10,862 nt of DNA from Sunxiuqinia sp965372405 (GCA_965372405.1 CBDVCE010000101.1:1-10862); one strand, 5' to 3'; shown: positions 1 to 7,937, counted from the first letter of the stretch. Made by a program: numbers and translations. The notes: a model not told the origin generated them from the sequence alone.

Positions 1-21
1 GGTCAACTGACTCTTTTTTGA

Positions 22-47
22 TACCTCGTGGGCTCTGCCCCGGGGTA
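22..47. repeat. REP-like imperfect palindrome, copy 1
   Basis: GC-rich hairpin in AT-rich DNA. Bases 22-28 pair with 41-47 (one G-T pair), base 29 is a bulge, bases 30-33 pair with 37-40, and the loop is TCT. The core is shared with the element at 10826-10846. No T-run follows the hairpin on either strand, so it is a poor candidate for an intrinsic terminator. It resembles the short extragenic palindromes that REP-associated transposases (RAYTs) mobilise. That link is inferred, because no transposase lies in the window. Confidence 0.7.
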
Positions 48-96
48 GTTCATTCAAGGATCAGGAAATTCAAATTATTTCAAAAACAAAATAAGC

Positions 97-2937
97 ATGA
101 AAAATAAATCAAGACTAAACGAATTAAAACCTCTTGAGAATTGTCGTAATTCGGAAGGCATGCAATTAGAAAGACGTAATTTTTTAAAAACTGCATTGTT
201 AGGTGCTACGGCACTTTCTTTGCCGGGCTTGTCATCTTTTGCTGGTCCATTTTCGTACGATGAAATGGAACACTTAATTCCAGCTGACAAAAAGTTGTCT
301 AAAAAATGGGTACAGTCATTATTTGAACGAGGCAAACCTGAAGTGTATAGCTCCGAAGAGAAAGAGTTAAAACATATTGGAATGCCAATAGGTGGTATCG
401 CTTGTGGTCATTTGTATTTGGGTGGTGATGGCCGTTTGTGGCTGTGGCACATTTTTAAAGCTGAATATAGTAGGGAAAAAGATCATGGTCAGCGATTCGC
501 TTCAATGACCCTTGGTGGACATTACAAAAATCCGGATCAGGTGTTTACCCGTGAGACTCGCCCTGTTGATCAGGGAACGGTTGTGCGAGTTACAAGCAAT
601 GGGAAAACATATACCAGAACTCTTGATAATAAGGGTTTTTCAGAAATTAAATTTCGTGGTGAATACCCTATCGGAAGGGTAACTTATGCTGATAAGGATT
701 TTCCGGTTGAGATTGAGTTAGAAGCATTTTCACCATTTATTCCTCTGGATGCACAGGATTCGGCTTTGCCAGCGACTATTATGTCGTATAAGGTAAAGAA
801 TACAAGCAATAAAAAAGTAACGGTAGAAATAGCCAAGTGGTTGGAGAATGCTGTTTGTCCTTATACCGATGACGAATCATGGGGAGAACGTACCAATAAA
901 TTAGAGACAGAGAATTATAGAACAACAATTTTAAGTGACGTTCTTGATGCAAATAAACCACATTCATCGGGAGAAACTCTCGCAGAGCAACACGGTTATG
1001 GATCTATGGCGCTGTCTGTTCTAAATGCAGAAGACACAAAAGTTTCTTTATCCTTACCAATTGATACAAATCCGGAGTCGATTTTTGATCATCTTGAAGT
1101 TAACGAATCCATTAGTAAAGATGCAACTAAACCATTTGGTAAGATAATGATTGGCGCAGTTGGTCGGGAAATTGAACTTAAACCTGATGAATCTCAAGCA
1201 GTAGATTTTGCAATAAGCTGGTTCTTTCCACATTTTAATCAGCAAGAAAAAGATAGCGGACAGTTACTCGCATTAAAAGATATTAAACAACTAAAAAGGC
1301 ACTACAATAATCGATTCCAGTCTGCTGGTGAAGTAGCTTCATACCTTCAGAATAAGTTTGATTATTTAGCAGGTGAAACCCGAAATTGGAATAAGGTTTG
1401 GTACGATTCAAGTTTACCTTATTGGCTACTTGATCGAAGTTTTATTCCCAATGATTGTTTGGCTACTAATACTGTGCTTTGGTTTGATAATGGTCGATTT
1501 TATGGTTGGGAAGGAGTGGAGTGTTGTCCCGGAACTTGCCAGCATGTTTGGCATTACACGCAGGGAATGGCACGAACTTTCCCAGAGATTGAACGATATC
1601 TACGTGAAAAAATTGACTATGGTATCAGTTTCAGAGAAGATGGTGGTATGGGACATCGTGATGAAACCGCTGGGAATTATGGGAAAACTGTTGCGCATGA
1701 TGGACATTGTGGCACCATTATCCGTACTTATCGGGAGCATAAAATGTCGGGTGATATGCGATTCTTGAAAGCGAATTACACTAAAATTAAGAAGTCTGTT
1801 CAATTCATGATAAATGAAGACAAAAACAAAGATGGTCTTCTGGAAGGTGGACAACACAACACCTTAGATGCTTCATGGTATGGACCAATGGGTTGGATTA
1901 GTTCACTTTATCTTGGTGCGCTTGCTGCAGGTAAGGCAATGGCAATTGAATTTGGAGATCAAGAGTTTGCTGCTACCTGTGATGATATTCTAAAATTAGG
2001 TCAGAAGAATATTGTAAAGGAACTATACAATGGTGAGTATTTCATTCATAAACCTGATCCAGCACATCCAAATGCAATTAATTCAAATGATGGCTGCCAT
2101 ATTGATCAGGTGCTGGGACAAAGTCTTGCTTTTCAGGCTGGAATTTCCGAACGTATAATTCCTGAAAAAGAATGTAAATCAGCACTTCAGTCAATTTGGA
2201 AATACAATTATGCACCTGATGCATATATCTATCAGAAAGAGCATAAGCCAATTAAAGGTGTTCGAATTTATGCTACAGCGGGTGAAGCTGGTACTATAAT
2301 TTGTACCTGGCCAAAAGGTGGCGATGAGAATGCAGTTCCGGGAATGGATAAGAGGGCTGCTGATTCACCAACATGGCTAGGACCTGGTGGATACTTTGAT
2401 GAATGCATGAATGGCTTCGAATATCAGGTGGCCTCACATATGATTAACGAAGGAATGTTAGAAGAGGGATTGGCGATTACGAAGTCGGTACATGAGCGCT
2501 ACGATGCAAAAAAACGTAACCCGTACAATGAAATTGAATGTGGTGATCATTACAGTCGATCAATGGCAAGTTACGGGGTTTATCATGCTTTATGTGGGTA
2601 CGATTATCATGGAGCAAAAAGATCAATTCGATTTAATCCAAAAATTACTCCAGAAAATTTCAAATCAGCATTTACAACTGCTGAAGGATGGGGAAGTTTT
2701 ACTCAAAAGCGAGAGAAGGTTTATCAAGAGAATACCTTACAAATTAAATATGGGCAGCTAAAGTTGAATGAAATTGAAATTCAGCTTGAAAAAGGGAGAA
2801 GCGCGACATTGGTTGAGGCTTTTATTGATGAGTCTCCTATAAAGATCAAGTTTACACAATCAGGAGAAATGATAAAAGTATATCTGGATAATCTGAAATT
2901 AACGAGTAAACAAAACTTAAAACTTAAAATTCAATAA
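97..2937 (+). CDS. GH116 family beta-glycosidase (GBA2/DUF608-like), Tat-exported
   Basis: This 946-residue protein resembles the GH116 family (human GBA2, Thermoanaerobacterium TxGH116), retaining enzymes that cleave beta-glucosides and, in some members, beta-xylosides or beta-GlcNAc. A twin-arginine signal is visible (ERRNFLK at 25-31, then a hydrophobic stretch to about 49), implying folded export through Tat. An N-terminal beta-sandwich domain spans roughly 90-420 and an (alpha/alpha)6 catalytic domain roughly 430-880. By eye alignment, E472 (in WEGVE) is the probable nucleophile and D591 (in NTLDASW) the acid/base. The block NPYNEIECGDHYSR at 808-821 matches the family's sugar-binding segment. 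Spacing between the two catalytic residues (119) is shorter than in GBA2 (about 150 from memory), so the acid/base assignment is less certain. ATG at 97 gives a 24-residue stretch before the RR pair; ATG at 160 (residue 22) would give a more typical Tat n-region. The next gene begins one base after the stop. The exact substrate is unknown. Confidence 0.85.
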   Translation: MKNKSRLNELKPLENCRNSEGMQLERRNFLKTALLGATALSLPGLSSFAGPFSYDEMEHLIPADKKLSKKWVQSLFERGKPEVYSSEEKELKHIGMPIGGIACGHLYLGGDGRLWLWHIFKAEYSREKDHGQRFASMTLGGHYKNPDQVFTRETRPVDQGTVVRVTSNGKTYTRTLDNKGFSEIKFRGEYPIGRVTYADKDFPVEIELEAFSPFIPLDAQDSALPATIMSYKVKNTSNKKVTVEIAKWLENAVCPYTDDESWGERTNKLETENYRTTILSDVLDANKPHSSGETLAEQHGYGSMALSVLNAEDTKVSLSLPIDTNPESIFDHLEVNESISKDATKPFGKIMIGAVGREIELKPDESQAVDFAISWFFPHFNQQEKDSGQLLALKDIKQLKRHYNNRFQSAGEVASYLQNKFDYLAGETRNWNKVWYDSSLPYWLLDRSFIPNDCLATNTVLWFDNGRFYGWEGVECCPGTCQHVWHYTQGMARTFPEIERYLREKIDYGISFREDGGMGHRDETAGNYGKTVAHDGHCGTIIRTYREHKMSGDMRFLKANYTKIKKSVQFMINEDKNKDGLLEGGQHNTLDASWYGPMGWISSLYLGALAAGKAMAIEFGDQEFAATCDDILKLGQKNIVKELYNGEYFIHKPDPAHPNAINSNDGCHIDQVLGQSLAFQAGISERIIPEKECKSALQSIWKYNYAPDAYIYQKEHKPIKGVRIYATAGEAGTIICTWPKGGDENAVPGMDKRAADSPTWLGPGGYFDECMNGFEYQVASHMINEGMLEEGLAITKSVHERYDAKKRNPYNEIECGDHYSRSMASYGVYHALCGYDYHGAKRSIRFNPKITPENFKSAFTTAEGWGSFTQKREKVYQENTLQIKYGQLKLNEIEIQLEKGRSATLVEAFIDESPIKIKFTQSGEMIKVYLDNLKLTSKQNLKLKIQ

Positions 2938-2938
2938 A

Positions 2939-3487
2939 ATGAAACCTTTAAAGCTATCATTGCTAGTACTTGTGATTGTCGTGTTTTTTCAACCTGCTAT
3001 AGGTCAGAACAGCTCTTCAGAATGGCGTAAAGAACTTCAGGAGCAGATCCAGCTGCACGGTCATCGTAACTGGATTCTGATTGTCGATTCTGCTTACCCA
3101 TTTCAAAGTAAGTCTGCTATAAACACGATTGCTACAGGCGAAAGTCAGCTTGCTGTTGTTACCGAAGTCTTGGATGCTGTTGATGAAGCTAATCATATTT
3201 ATCCTGAAGTGTTTTTAGATAAAGAGATTGATTTTGTACCCGAAAAAAATGCAAAAGGAATTGACAGTTATAAATCAGATCTTTATACGTTGTTAAAGGG
3301 AAGGAATGTAACTAAAGAGTTGCATGAGGAGCTTATTGCAACCATTGATGAAGCTGCTAAAACCTTTAATATTTTGGTATTGAAGACGGATCTAACGATT
3401 CCATATACTTCCGTATTTCTACGACTTGATTGTGGATACTGGAATGGAGATCAGGAAAAGGAAATGCGAAAACTAATGAATCAATAA
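2939..3487 (+). CDS. Secreted RbsD/FucU-like sugar mutarotase candidate
   Basis: This 182-residue protein has a Sec signal peptide (hydrophobic 4-20, likely cleavage near AIG-Q at 20-23). The mature part resembles RbsD/FucU, small cytoplasmic enzymes that interconvert pyranose, furanose or anomeric forms of ribose, fucose and galactose. The segment GHRNWILIVDSAYP (41-54) matches the family's opening GHTD...DAGLP motif. H42 and D50 are eight residues apart, as are H20 and D28 of RbsD. Near the end, PYTSVFL (155-161) matches the SPYANIIL strand: the Tyr is kept (Y156), but the sugar-binding Asn is Ser (S158). The C-terminus extends about 20 residues beyond the usual end. It starts one base after the GH116 stop, so translation is probably coupled. 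Known homologues work inside the cell, so an exported version is unusual. Fold assignment is fairly secure; activity is inferred. Confidence 0.65.
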   Translation: MKPLKLSLLVLVIVVFFQPAIGQNSSSEWRKELQEQIQLHGHRNWILIVDSAYPFQSKSAINTIATGESQLAVVTEVLDAVDEANHIYPEVFLDKEIDFVPEKNAKGIDSYKSDLYTLLKGRNVTKELHEELIATIDEAAKTFNILVLKTDLTIPYTSVFLRLDCGYWNGDQEKEMRKLMNQ

Positions 3488-3500
3488 ATAATTAATCAGG

Positions 3501-4469
3501 ATGAAAATATACATTGTAATACTAGTATTTGTTGTAACAGCTTGTGCTAATACTAAAATGGGAAAGAGCATTCTTCAAATTGCCGAAATACCATATCTGA
3601 AAGGAGAAAGTCGCCAAATATTTGATGCAAAACCATCACCTGAGTTTGATCAAAACAAATGGTTTACAAATGATCATTGTTTTGTAGAGAACAAGGAAGG
3701 GGAATTGCATTGGTTTGGAATAAATAATCCATATCCACCAGAAGGGAAGGAGCTTTATCGCTATCACCCTTATTTGGGGCACTTAAAAACGAATGATGCA
3801 ACAACAGATTGGGAACGCCTTCCGTTTGCGCTTGATGAAAGCAAAGGAACAGAGTATTTGGGAGCACCTTATATTGTTTGGCATGATGAATCGAATCGTT
3901 GGGTTATGGTTGTTGAGGTATGGGCTGATGTTCGGAGACTGGAGATATACTGGTCAAAAGATTTAACTGATTGGGAAGCAACTGGCACTTATATTTTGCC
4001 AGATAAACTTTGGATCTCAACCCGTGATCCGCACATCATGAAAGGTGATGATGGAAAGTATTGGATTCATGTGGTTTCCACAGGAAATGAAGGAGTAAAA
4101 CAATCTCAGATATTGCGAATAAGAACGAAAGATTTTGTAAGTTTTGATGATCCGGAAACAATTCTTGGAATAAATGATAACAATTGGGCAACCCTGATGG
4201 AGTCCCCATTTTTAGTGAAACACAAAGATCTTTGGTATTTGTTTTTCACTTATGCACACCGTAGGTATGCAGAAACTATTGTGGTTGTATCCGATTATCC
4301 TGATCATTTCGATTATGAGAAAAATACGATTACAACTTTATTTGGGCATGCAGCTGAAATATTCACCTACAAAGGGATAGAGTTCATTTCATCATGTGGG
4401 CCGGAAGACAATCATTATTTAAATCATCAGTCTGTTTCGTTATCCGAGCTAGGCTGGTTAAAGCAATAA
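3501..4469 (+). CDS. GH32/GH43-type five-bladed beta-propeller lipoprotein
   Basis: This 322-residue protein is probably a lipoprotein (lipobox VTAC, Cys15), so likely anchored in the outer membrane. It shows the three-acid pattern of the GH32/GH43 superfamily: D58 in WFTNDH as catalytic base or nucleophile, D176 in TRDPHIM as the middle Asp, and E234 in MESPF as acid. Propeller-blade strands recur as W/Y-rich segments (YWIHVVS, LWYLFFTYA). The RDP motif leans to the GH32 side, while ESP followed by a WYLFFT strand is more GH43-like, so I do not assign a single family or sugar. Known members cleave arabinosides, xylosides, galactosides or fructosides. The start is preceded by CAGG seven bases upstream, and the gap to the preceding gene is 13 bases, so it is likely the third gene of that operon. 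Confidence 0.7.
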   Translation: MKIYIVILVFVVTACANTKMGKSILQIAEIPYLKGESRQIFDAKPSPEFDQNKWFTNDHCFVENKEGELHWFGINNPYPPEGKELYRYHPYLGHLKTNDATTDWERLPFALDESKGTEYLGAPYIVWHDESNRWVMVVEVWADVRRLEIYWSKDLTDWEATGTYILPDKLWISTRDPHIMKGDDGKYWIHVVSTGNEGVKQSQILRIRTKDFVSFDDPETILGINDNNWATLMESPFLVKHKDLWYLFFTYAHRRYAETIVVVSDYPDHFDYEKNTITTLFGHAAEIFTYKGIEFISSCGPEDNHYLNHQSVSLSELGWLKQ

Positions 4470-4481
4470 GCAACACTCAAT

Positions 4482-4532
4482 TCAAAGACTCTAAGCATAA
4501 AAAGAAAATGCTCCTATGCTTAGGAACTTTGA
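4482..4532 (+). other. Intergenic hairpin downstream of the GH32/43-type gene
   Basis: A long imperfect stem. Bases 4490-4499 pair with 4515-4524 (CTAAGCATA with TATGCTTAG plus one G-T pair), and an outer arm 4482-4487 pairs with 4527-4532 across a small internal loop. The apical loop is 4500-4514. There is no T-run directly after it, so it may stabilise or process the upstream transcript rather than end it efficiently. Its 3' arm contains the TTTG of the candidate promoter for the next gene. Confidence 0.5.
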
Positions 4533-4556
4533 TTCTTAGCAGATCTGTTATTTTAG
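4528..4556 (+). promoter_or_regulatory. Candidate Bacteroidota-type promoter for the GH117 gene
   Basis: TTTG at 4528-4531, 17 bases, then TATTTTAG at 4549-4556, one mismatch from the Bacteroidota -7 box TAnnTTTG. It ends 19 bases before the ATG at 4576. The same arrangement and spacing is found before the GH20 gene. This is a motif match only; there is no transcript evidence. Confidence 0.35.
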
Positions 4557-4575
4557 AAACTTAAAACCCAATCCA

Positions 4576-5601
4576 ATGATTAAATATTCAATTCTGATTA
4601 TTTTTTTCTCCCTTCTGCTTCTGGGATGCAATTCAGTAAAAGAAGAATCAACTGATGACATAAAGGAATACTTTAATTCCAGGGAATTTAGTTTTCAGGA
4701 GGTGGAAGGCATTGGCTATGAAAAAGGATGCACTCGTCGTGACAATAGCGATGTTATAAAAGTTGATGACAAGTATTTCGTGTACTACACAAAGGTGTAT
4801 GGTCAGAGTCCGGGCTATTGGGGGAATATTTGGGCAGCCGTGTCCGAAGATGAAGGTTTTACATGGAAAGAAATTGGAATGGTTTTGGATGTCGGAAAGA
4901 TTGGTCAATGGGATAGTCAGGCTGTATTTACTCCAAATATTATTGAAGAAGAAGGTATTTATTACCTCTATTATACTGGTGTACAACCAACTCCTGGTAA
5001 TCCGGATGGCGCTTTTGAAAATAATTCGGTTAACGATTACACAGCAATTGGTGTTGCAAAATCGAACAGTCCTGATGGCCCTTTTATTCGTTGTGAAACG
5101 AACCCCGTAATTTCTGTTAGCCAAGATCGAAGTTTATTCGATAGTTATCGTGTTGATGATGCAGTTCTGTTAAAAAAAGAAAGCAAATATTGGCTGTATT
5201 ATAAAGGACGTAATTATGGGGATGGACAGCATGGTCCTGCTCATACTCAGATGGGTGTAGCAATGGCTGATACTCCTGAAGGGCCGTTTGGAAAATATGA
5301 AAGCAATCCTATTTTGGATAAAAGTCACGAGGTATTCGTATGGAAACAGCATAATGGAGTTGCATGTTTAGCATCGATCAGCTTCACATTTGAATATGCA
5401 GCTGATGGACTTGATTTTAATTCCGATCCAATTTCTGTTAAAGTGGATAGCAAAAAACGTCCAAATGCACCTGGCGCATTTCGTGCAGAACTAACAGGAC
5501 TTAAGGGTGATAATGAATTGACATGGGGCATTTCGATGGTTCATAATTCTCCTGAAAGCTATTTGGTAAGATGGGAACTGATTAATAAAGATTTTGATTA
5601 G
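4576..5601 (+). CDS. GH117-type (neoagarooligosaccharide hydrolase-like) lipoprotein
   Basis: This 341-residue beta-propeller enzyme carries a lipoprotein signal (lipobox LLGC, Cys18). It matches GH117, whose characterised members remove 3,6-anhydro-alpha-L-galactose from the non-reducing end of neoagaro-oligosaccharides. RRD at 54-56 gives D56 (equivalent of D90 in BpGH117), D194 lies in YRVDDAV, and the adjacent pair H251-E252 is in SHEVFVW. The D194-to-H251 distance is 57 residues, the same as D245-to-H302 in BpGH117 (numbers recalled from the literature); the distance from D56 is shorter. Other family-like segments are QWDSQAVFTPN (111-121) and HNGVACL (259-265). Several GH117 clades have no known activity, and there are no agarase or porphyranase genes beside this one, so agar as substrate should not be assumed. 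It has its own candidate promoter and lies 106 bases after the previous gene. Confidence 0.75.
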   Translation: MIKYSILIIFFSLLLLGCNSVKEESTDDIKEYFNSREFSFQEVEGIGYEKGCTRRDNSDVIKVDDKYFVYYTKVYGQSPGYWGNIWAAVSEDEGFTWKEIGMVLDVGKIGQWDSQAVFTPNIIEEEGIYYLYYTGVQPTPGNPDGAFENNSVNDYTAIGVAKSNSPDGPFIRCETNPVISVSQDRSLFDSYRVDDAVLLKKESKYWLYYKGRNYGDGQHGPAHTQMGVAMADTPEGPFGKYESNPILDKSHEVFVWKQHNGVACLASISFTFEYAADGLDFNSDPISVKVDSKKRPNAPGAFRAELTGLKGDNELTWGISMVHNSPESYLVRWELINKDFD

Positions 5602-5621
5602 GAATTGTTTTGTTATTTTCG
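5593..5621 (+). promoter_or_regulatory. Candidate Bacteroidota-type promoter for the GH20 gene
   Basis: TTTG at 5593-5596, 17 bases, then TATTTTCG at 5614-5621, one mismatch from TAnnTTTG. It starts inside the last codons of the GH117 gene and ends 35 bases before the ATG at 5657. It is nearly the same as the element at 4528-4556, which raises the plausibility of both. Confidence 0.35.
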
Positions 5622-5656
5622 CCTTTAATCACACTACTAACTAATTTAAAACACAA

Positions 5657-7858
5657 ATGCGTACTCACAGTCTATTGCTATTATTTTTAATCGGGATTTT
5701 TGTGCAAGCAAATGCTTCTGATATCATACCAAAACCACAAAAATATTCAGAGAACGGTCAGGTTTTTACACTCAATGAAGAGGTGAAAATTCTTTATGCC
5801 AATGACCTTGAAGATTTGGCTGCATATTTGTCAAAAACGATATCTCCGGCAACTGGTTGGGATTTTGACATTCAGAATTCTGATAATGCCAAATCAAAAT
5901 CAATTCATTTGTCAATTGATAATAGCCTTGTTGAGAAGAAAGAAGGATATCATCTTTCAGCAACGAGCGAATCAGTAAAAATAATTGGGAATAGTGCCGC
6001 AGGCGTATTTAATGGAATACAAACCTTTTTGCAAATGTTGCCAGCTGATATATTTAGTTTGCAACGTCAGAAAAATGTTGATTGGCAGGTTACCGGAGCT
6101 GAAATTCAGGATGCTCCCGTTTATCCCTGGCGTGGAATGATGCTTGATGCGAGTCGCTATTTTTACGATAAAGAATACGTTCTCCATCTGATTGATATGA
6201 TGGCCATGTATAAGATGAACGTGTTGCATTTACATTTGATTGATGATGCAGGATGGCGCTTGGAAATTAAGAAGTATCCAAAATTAACTTCAGTAGGTGC
6301 ATGGCGTGGAGAAGGTCATGAAAGGACAGGTGGTTATTATACTCAGGAAGATATTAAAGAAATTGTATCATATGCCTCATTACGCAATGTTGAAGTAATT
6401 CCTGAAATTGAGATTCCAGCTCACACTTTAGCTGCAATTGCTGCCTATCCATTTTTATCATGTACCGAAGAACAACAAATTGTACCGCAGCAACATTCGA
6501 TTAGTCGTGAGCTATATTGTGTAGGAAAAGAGTCAACCTTCGATTTTCTAGCTGATGTTTTCAAAGAAACCTTCGACTTATTCCCATCAAAATATATCCA
6601 TGTGGGTGGTGATGAGGCTAACTATGATCGATGGATTGCATGTCCTCATTGTCAGGCAAGGAAAAAAGAGCTTGGTTTTGAAACCGAAAGTGAGCTTCAG
6701 GTTTATTTTACCAAAAGAGTTCAGCAAATGGTTAAAGAATATGGTAAAACCATTGTTGGCTGGGATGAGATTATTGAAAGAGGCTTGGATGAAAAAGCTG
6801 TTGGCATGGTTTGGCACGATCTTGAAAAGGGAATTTCAGGTACCAAAGCTGGGCATGATGTTGTGATGGCACTAACTGGTCATTGCTATTTTGATGTTGC
6901 GGAAAGCAAAATACCAGGCGAGGTAAAAGCTGCAACCTGGTTGCCTCCTATTTCATTGGAAAAGGTGTATGCTTTTAATCCGATGATTGAAGGTATTGAG
7001 GAGCAATATCAATCTCAGGTCTTGGGTGGTCATGCAACATTATGGTCTGATCAATTTATCCATGGAACTATTTTACAGGAAATTGCACCAATTAATGAAA
7101 ATCGTTCTGAAAAGTATTTTGATTATCTAACATTCCCAAGAATGGCTGCATTGGCCGAAGTTTGCTGGACTCCACATGAACTTCAACAATGGACAGATTT
7201 TGAAAAACGAATGAAAACTCATTATCCACGTCTTGATTTTGCTAATTACGGATATCGTGTTCCACAGCCAAAACTTGTGAGCAATGCCAAAACTGATAAT
7301 GGTTTTGAAATAGTTCTTGAGAATGTAGTTGATGGAGCCGAAATACGATATTCAACAGATGGTATTCCTCCAAATGTATATTCTCCTGTTTATACCAATC
7401 CTGTTACCGTTGAGGAGCTTCCAATGTTTCAGGCTATTACGGTTGTGAGCCGCCGTCAGTATTCTTTGCCACTCTATTTTCCGGAGAAGTATGACAAATT
7501 CAAAGCGTATGGTAAGCTGCTTGCTGAATGGAATTCAAATAATATTAAAGGCAAGGAATTTGATGTTTTTGAAATGAATGCAACCGGCAAAATTGATCAA
7601 AACGGGCAATACGAAATCTCTTTCTTGTATACCGGGGGGGATTTTAAACTGGAGATTAAATCGGTTGAGATATTTAAAAATGGACAAAAAATTACTGAGG
7701 ATATTCACTCAGCATACACAGGTAGTTCTTCGGAAAATAATGTCTACAAGTTTGAGGTTGATGCGTATGAAACTGGTGCAGCTTTTACTGTTAAGGCTAT
7801 GGTTCGGGGCGATTTAGGGAATGATTCCAATGGTGTTGTGTTTATTAAAAAGAAATAG
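5657..7858 (+). CDS. GH20 beta-N-acetylhexosaminidase, exported
   Basis: This 733-residue protein removes terminal beta-linked GlcNAc or GalNAc by substrate-assisted catalysis. It has a Sec signal peptide (about 1-20, ANA-SD) and a GH20b-type N-terminal alpha/beta domain (about 22-150). The (beta/alpha)8 catalytic domain (about 155-500) contains YPWRGMMLD with R159, HLIDDAGWR at 193-201, PEIEIPAH with H256, HVGGDE with the catalytic pair D319-E320, and a YFD at 411-413. A chitobiase C-terminal-like domain (about 540-610, with IRYSTDG) and a further beta-rich tail (about 625-733) of unknown role follow. Two positions differ from the usual GH20 pattern: GGHATLWSD (457-465) has Asp where most members have Glu, and His where Gln is common. 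The usual Glu contacts sugar O4/O6, so specificity may be shifted. A run of seven G lies at 7634-7640. It is probably transcribed from its own promoter and ends at the terminator 7904-7937. Confidence 0.93.
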   Translation: MRTHSLLLLFLIGIFVQANASDIIPKPQKYSENGQVFTLNEEVKILYANDLEDLAAYLSKTISPATGWDFDIQNSDNAKSKSIHLSIDNSLVEKKEGYHLSATSESVKIIGNSAAGVFNGIQTFLQMLPADIFSLQRQKNVDWQVTGAEIQDAPVYPWRGMMLDASRYFYDKEYVLHLIDMMAMYKMNVLHLHLIDDAGWRLEIKKYPKLTSVGAWRGEGHERTGGYYTQEDIKEIVSYASLRNVEVIPEIEIPAHTLAAIAAYPFLSCTEEQQIVPQQHSISRELYCVGKESTFDFLADVFKETFDLFPSKYIHVGGDEANYDRWIACPHCQARKKELGFETESELQVYFTKRVQQMVKEYGKTIVGWDEIIERGLDEKAVGMVWHDLEKGISGTKAGHDVVMALTGHCYFDVAESKIPGEVKAATWLPPISLEKVYAFNPMIEGIEEQYQSQVLGGHATLWSDQFIHGTILQEIAPINENRSEKYFDYLTFPRMAALAEVCWTPHELQQWTDFEKRMKTHYPRLDFANYGYRVPQPKLVSNAKTDNGFEIVLENVVDGAEIRYSTDGIPPNVYSPVYTNPVTVEELPMFQAITVVSRRQYSLPLYFPEKYDKFKAYGKLLAEWNSNNIKGKEFDVFEMNATGKIDQNGQYEISFLYTGGDFKLEIKSVEIFKNGQKITEDIHSAYTGSSSENNVYKFEVDAYETGAAFTVKAMVRGDLGNDSNGVVFIKKK

Positions 7859-7860
7859 CA

Positions 7861-7883
7861 TTGTTCTATAAAAGATAGAGCAG
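7861..7883 (+). other. Small hairpin just after the GH20 stop
   Basis: Bases 7861-7869 pair with 7875-7883 (two G-T pairs) around a five-base loop. The stem begins two bases after the stop codon. No T-run follows, so it is not a terminator by itself; it may protect the 3' end or only precede the true terminator at 7904. Confidence 0.4.
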
Positions 7884-7903
7884 TATTAATCATATTTGAA
7901 TTT

Positions 7904-7937
7904 AAGGTTTATCTCGTTAAGAGGTAAGCCTTTTTTT
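7904..7937 (+). terminator. Intrinsic terminator of the GH20 gene
   Basis: A 12-base-pair stem (7904-7915 with 7921-7932, two G-T pairs) with a five-base loop GTTAA, running into seven T (7931-7937). This is a textbook rho-independent terminator 46 bases after the stop. It separates the PNGase F-like gene into its own transcription unit. Confidence 0.85.

Noticed and set aside
22..47. Intrinsic terminator of an upstream gene
   Set aside because: The stem is strong, but no T-run follows it on either strand, and a second copy with the same core at 10826-10846 also lacks one; a repeated extragenic palindrome explains both better.
1373..1768. 131-codon plus-strand open frame
   Set aside because: It overlaps the catalytic part of the GH116 gene in another frame. 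The GH116 frame carries the conserved residues through this stretch.
4648..5124. 158-codon open frame on the minus strand
   Set aside because: It lies entirely inside the GH117 gene, which has clear family motifs. The translation has no recognisable motif and the frame is best explained as an antisense shadow.
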